Source: Tetraselmis striata (lineage: Eukaryota > Chlorophyta > Chlorodendrophyceae > Chlorodendrales > Chlorodendraceae). Taken from it: a stretch of 64,000 nt of DNA. Of this stretch, positions 61,690-64,000 are shown piece by piece. Location of the stretch: positions 132,001 through 196,000 of the forward strand of contig VCJN01001531.1 of the NCBI GenBank assembly GCA_006384855.1, in the 5' to 3' direction. Numbering within the stretch: the first letter of the stretch is position 1; each line of letters begins with the position of its first letter. Position numbers and translations under genes: made by a program. The notes beneath the pieces are model-generated. The model was not told where the DNA came from, did not search any database, and worked only from the letters and a program-made list of their open reading frames with translations.

Positions 61690-62913
61690 CTGCAGCCAGG
61701 TCGCTCCAACCCGCCCGCGCCAGGCCCCACCCGGCCGACGTGTTGGCTTTCACTGAGGTCGCCGCCGCGTGGCTAGCCAAGGCGCGCGCCGTGCTGGCCG
61801 AGCGGCACCGCCGTCGGGGGGCGCGCCGCGCCGGTGGAGCTAGACAATCTTCAGTGCTGCCGTCGCCCGCACTGCCGTCCGTCGCTGCGTTCCGGGGCGT
61901 CGTAGCGCCCGCGGTTGTTGCCCCAATGCCGCCAGAGGTGGGTGCACCGGCCGGCCTCCCCGGTAGCCAGGCCTCACGGGCTCGGTATCCGTCCCCCCCT
62001 ACTCGCCCATCTCCAGCCGGCGACGGGGTGGGGTGGGGTGCGGTAGACCACCTCTCCGATGTGGACATGGTACACATGCCGGCGGAGATGTCCATGGAGA
62101 CGGCGGTGCCTATTGACTTTCAAGAAGCGTGGGCGGAGGCACAACGCTGCGTGAATGAGCGGGTGGCGGCGGCAGTGGAGGCCGATGACACCGTGGTGGT
62201 GGATAGGGCGTTGAAGTGGAAGTACATGCTGCCGCAATTGTTGCTTAGGGCCCCGAGCCGAGGCGGGCGGCGGCGGCTAAAAGCCTTGGCGTGGCGCTTC
62301 CGCGCTTTCGCGGAGAGGCGCATGACCGATCTCGTGCGCTCATGGGACGACGCGCGCACTGAGGCGTTCTACGCCGGACATGCCCGCCAGCGTCGAACAA
62401 ACGCGGATCTCTTTGCGGCGCTGCTCGTGGGCACCGCTGACACCGTTGTGGCGTTGGTGGAGGACGGAGAGCTCTCCCGAGCGGCGGGCCGACTATCTTG
62501 TAAGGGCATGGGCGACTTGTCCGATCGTGCTATCCTCGCCCAGCTGCGCGACAAGCACCCGTCCCGTAGCCACATGATCCCAAACGCCGCGTATGACATT
62601 CCGGTGGACGAGGCCGCCCTGGCGGTGGACATGCGCGTGCCGTACCAGCAACTCAAGCAGCACGTGGCGGCGGGGTCCTCAGGCATGCGCAACGAGTATT
62701 TCCGCTGCTTGGTGGGCGAATACGCCCCGGCGTCCGGGCCCGCGGCAGTCCGCGCCATGTCGGAGGTTGCCTCCATGTACCTCCAAGGTCGCCTGCCCGG
62801 GTGGTTCAACCGGCTCTTCGCCTCTGCTAGGCTCGTGGCACCTGTCAAGAAGCTAGGCGAGGGGAGGGCCCCGGACGTGCGGCATGTGGCAGTGGTGGAC
62901 AACATGAAGGAGG
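61690..62913 (+). pseudogene. Non-LTR element RT fingers region, copy 2
   Basis: Frame (from 61740 onward, open upstream) reading LAFTEVAAAWLAKARAVLAE, VDHLSDVDMVHMPAEM, WRFRAFAERRMTDLVRSWDD, LFAALLVGTADTVVALVEDG, HVAAGSSGMRNEYFRCLVGE and GWFNRLFASARLVAPVKK. It matches copy 1 (1-870), which is broken into more frames. At 62880-62914 two deletions relative to copy 1 remove about 33 bp and about 52 bp, the latter including the QLGVG motif-0 segment, and shift the frame. Confidence 0.82.
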
Positions 62914-62914
62914 C

Positions 62915-64000
62915 GACTCTGTGCTCATCCACGGCGTCCGGCTCATCGCCGAGAAGCTTGGCCCACGTGCCGTCATCGTCCACACCGACCTTCGCAACGC
63001 TTACAACGAGGCATGGCGCCGCACCATCATCCAACGCCACATCGATTGCTCTCCACTACACCCTGTCATCCTTGCGCTCCTAGCCTCCCTCTCCAAGGAT
63101 TCGTATCTGGTCGTGGACGACCGGACCGCCCCTCTGCGGTCGGAGGACGGCGTGCAACAGGGCGCACCTTTGGCCACGACTTCCTTTTGCGTCGCGATTC
63201 ACCCCGAGGTGCAGCCGTGTGATACCACGTTGGAGGTCAATGACGGGGCGGCGCGCTTCAACGCCGACGATGGATTTTTGGTGGGCCTTCCGGAGCACGT
63301 TTGGCCGGCTCTTCACGCCTTCCGCACGTCTATCAAGGCGTCCGTGGGGCTTGAGGTGCGCTTCGACAAGATGCAGGCGTACATCGCAGACATGGAGGCC
63401 GCGCGGCGTGAGGCTCCGGCGGACATCGAGTGGCCCGAGCTAGATGGCCATCACGGCATCGCGGTCCTCAACGTGCCGCTCGGATCGCCTGAGTATGTGC
63501 AGGCGTACATGCGCGGCAAGGCGGAGGAGCTACGAGAGGAGGTGGACGCTAGCCTGAGCAAGCTTCTGCCTGCCGAGCCCAGCCGTCGGTACACCCACGC
63601 CTTGCATCACCACGCATGGGCCCTGCCCAAGCATTGCATGCAACACAAGGCGGGGTATTGGCTCCGCAACTGTCTTCCGTCCGAGGTGGAGGCCTTTGCG
63701 GAGGCGGTGGATGCCACCATCCTTGCGGCGGTCGAACGGGTGCTAGGGGTCTCTTTTGATCCCTCCACGTACGGCACCGACACCAATCCGGTGGTCACCG
63801 ATTTCTTGGCGGAGCTTTTGCACGACCCCGACCCCATGGCAGCGGAGGTGGCTACCTTGAGCGAGGATGCAGTGGCCAGGGCGCGCATCAGGCTTCACCC
63901 CCCCACTCGGTTGAAGGGAGCCGGCATCCGCCGCATGGCTACCGTTCGTGATGCCGCCTTCATCGGCTGCATGAATGCCATCCTCCCAAGGTTCTTGACT
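62915..64000 (+). pseudogene. Non-LTR element RT palm and thumb, copy 2 (runs off window)
   Basis: Open to the end of the window (over 360 codons). HTDLRNAYNEAWRRT (motif A, catalytic Asp present), SEDGVQQGAPLATTSFCVAI (motif B intact), FNADDGFLVGLPEHVW (motif C with both aspartates), VLNVPLGSPEYVQAYMRGK (thumb), then a helical tail through FDPSTYGTDTNPVVTDFLAE. The polymerase core is undamaged, but the upstream deletions have taken motif 0 and the reading frame, so this copy is probably inactive. Copy 1 is the more damaged paralogue. Confidence 0.85.

Overview
This is a GC-rich eukaryotic nuclear window, probably from a microbial alga or a related protist, made almost entirely of transposable elements and their debris. 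The eukaryotic assignment rests on four Ty3/gypsy-type LTR elements or fragments, non-LTR retrotransposons with target-site duplications, satellite arrays, one spliceable gene with a TATA box, and the absence of any bacterial operon layout. I cannot name the species. Start codons of most listed frames are uncertain, because many open frames lack an ATG at the right place.

Layout. 1-3.5 kb is the decayed reverse transcriptase of a non-LTR element; a paralogue with better catalytic motifs runs off the end of the window (61-64 kb). 3.8-9.3 kb and 41.6-46 kb hold two reverse-strand decayed copies of an unrecognised multicopy family (called family X), mixed with a 186-bp satellite; a third copy lies on the plus strand at 56.6-59.7 kb. 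9.8-16.6 kb is gypsy element I, nearly intact, abutting a fragment of element II. 19.2-21.6 kb is a non-autonomous element with split direct repeats (A1...B1-A2-B2) inserted without target duplication; a related uninterrupted site survives at 26.83-26.90 kb. 21.70-26.70 kb is a full-length reverse-strand non-LTR element (element V: N-terminal zinc finger, RT, C-terminal nuclease-like domain) bounded by a 13-bp target duplication. A 118-bp-LTR TRIM lies inside it, and one TRIM LTR carries a 51-bp non-LTR tail with a 17-bp target duplication. 27.5-34.2 kb is gypsy element III (1.18-kb LTRs, PHD-like C-terminus), and 34.25-40.94 kb is gypsy element II, both on the reverse strand. 46.2-47.4 kb is a worn gypsy integrase fragment. 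49.3-50.2 kb is a two-exon gene of unknown function, and 50.8-53.2 kb a decayed RRM/ORF1-like reading region.

How the parts work together. Elements I and II each encode the usual protease, RT, RNase H and integrase with a chromodomain-like end. Both also carry two extra domains upstream of the protease: a Nudix-like domain and a Dam-methyltransferase-like domain. They use the same 12-nt primer binding site despite different LTRs. Element II joins gag to pol by a GGGAAAC heptamer that abuts the gag stop codon, the standard arrangement for -1 ribosomal frameshifting. The TRIM shares element I's sequence across the polypurine tract/LTR junction, so it may be mobilised by that family.

The most unusual points are the Nudix domains in two gypsy elements, the split-direct-repeat element with its empty site, the frameshift site, and long poly-G runs that have expanded inside coding frames at paralogous positions (for example 16 G against 4 G, and 27 or 17 against 6).
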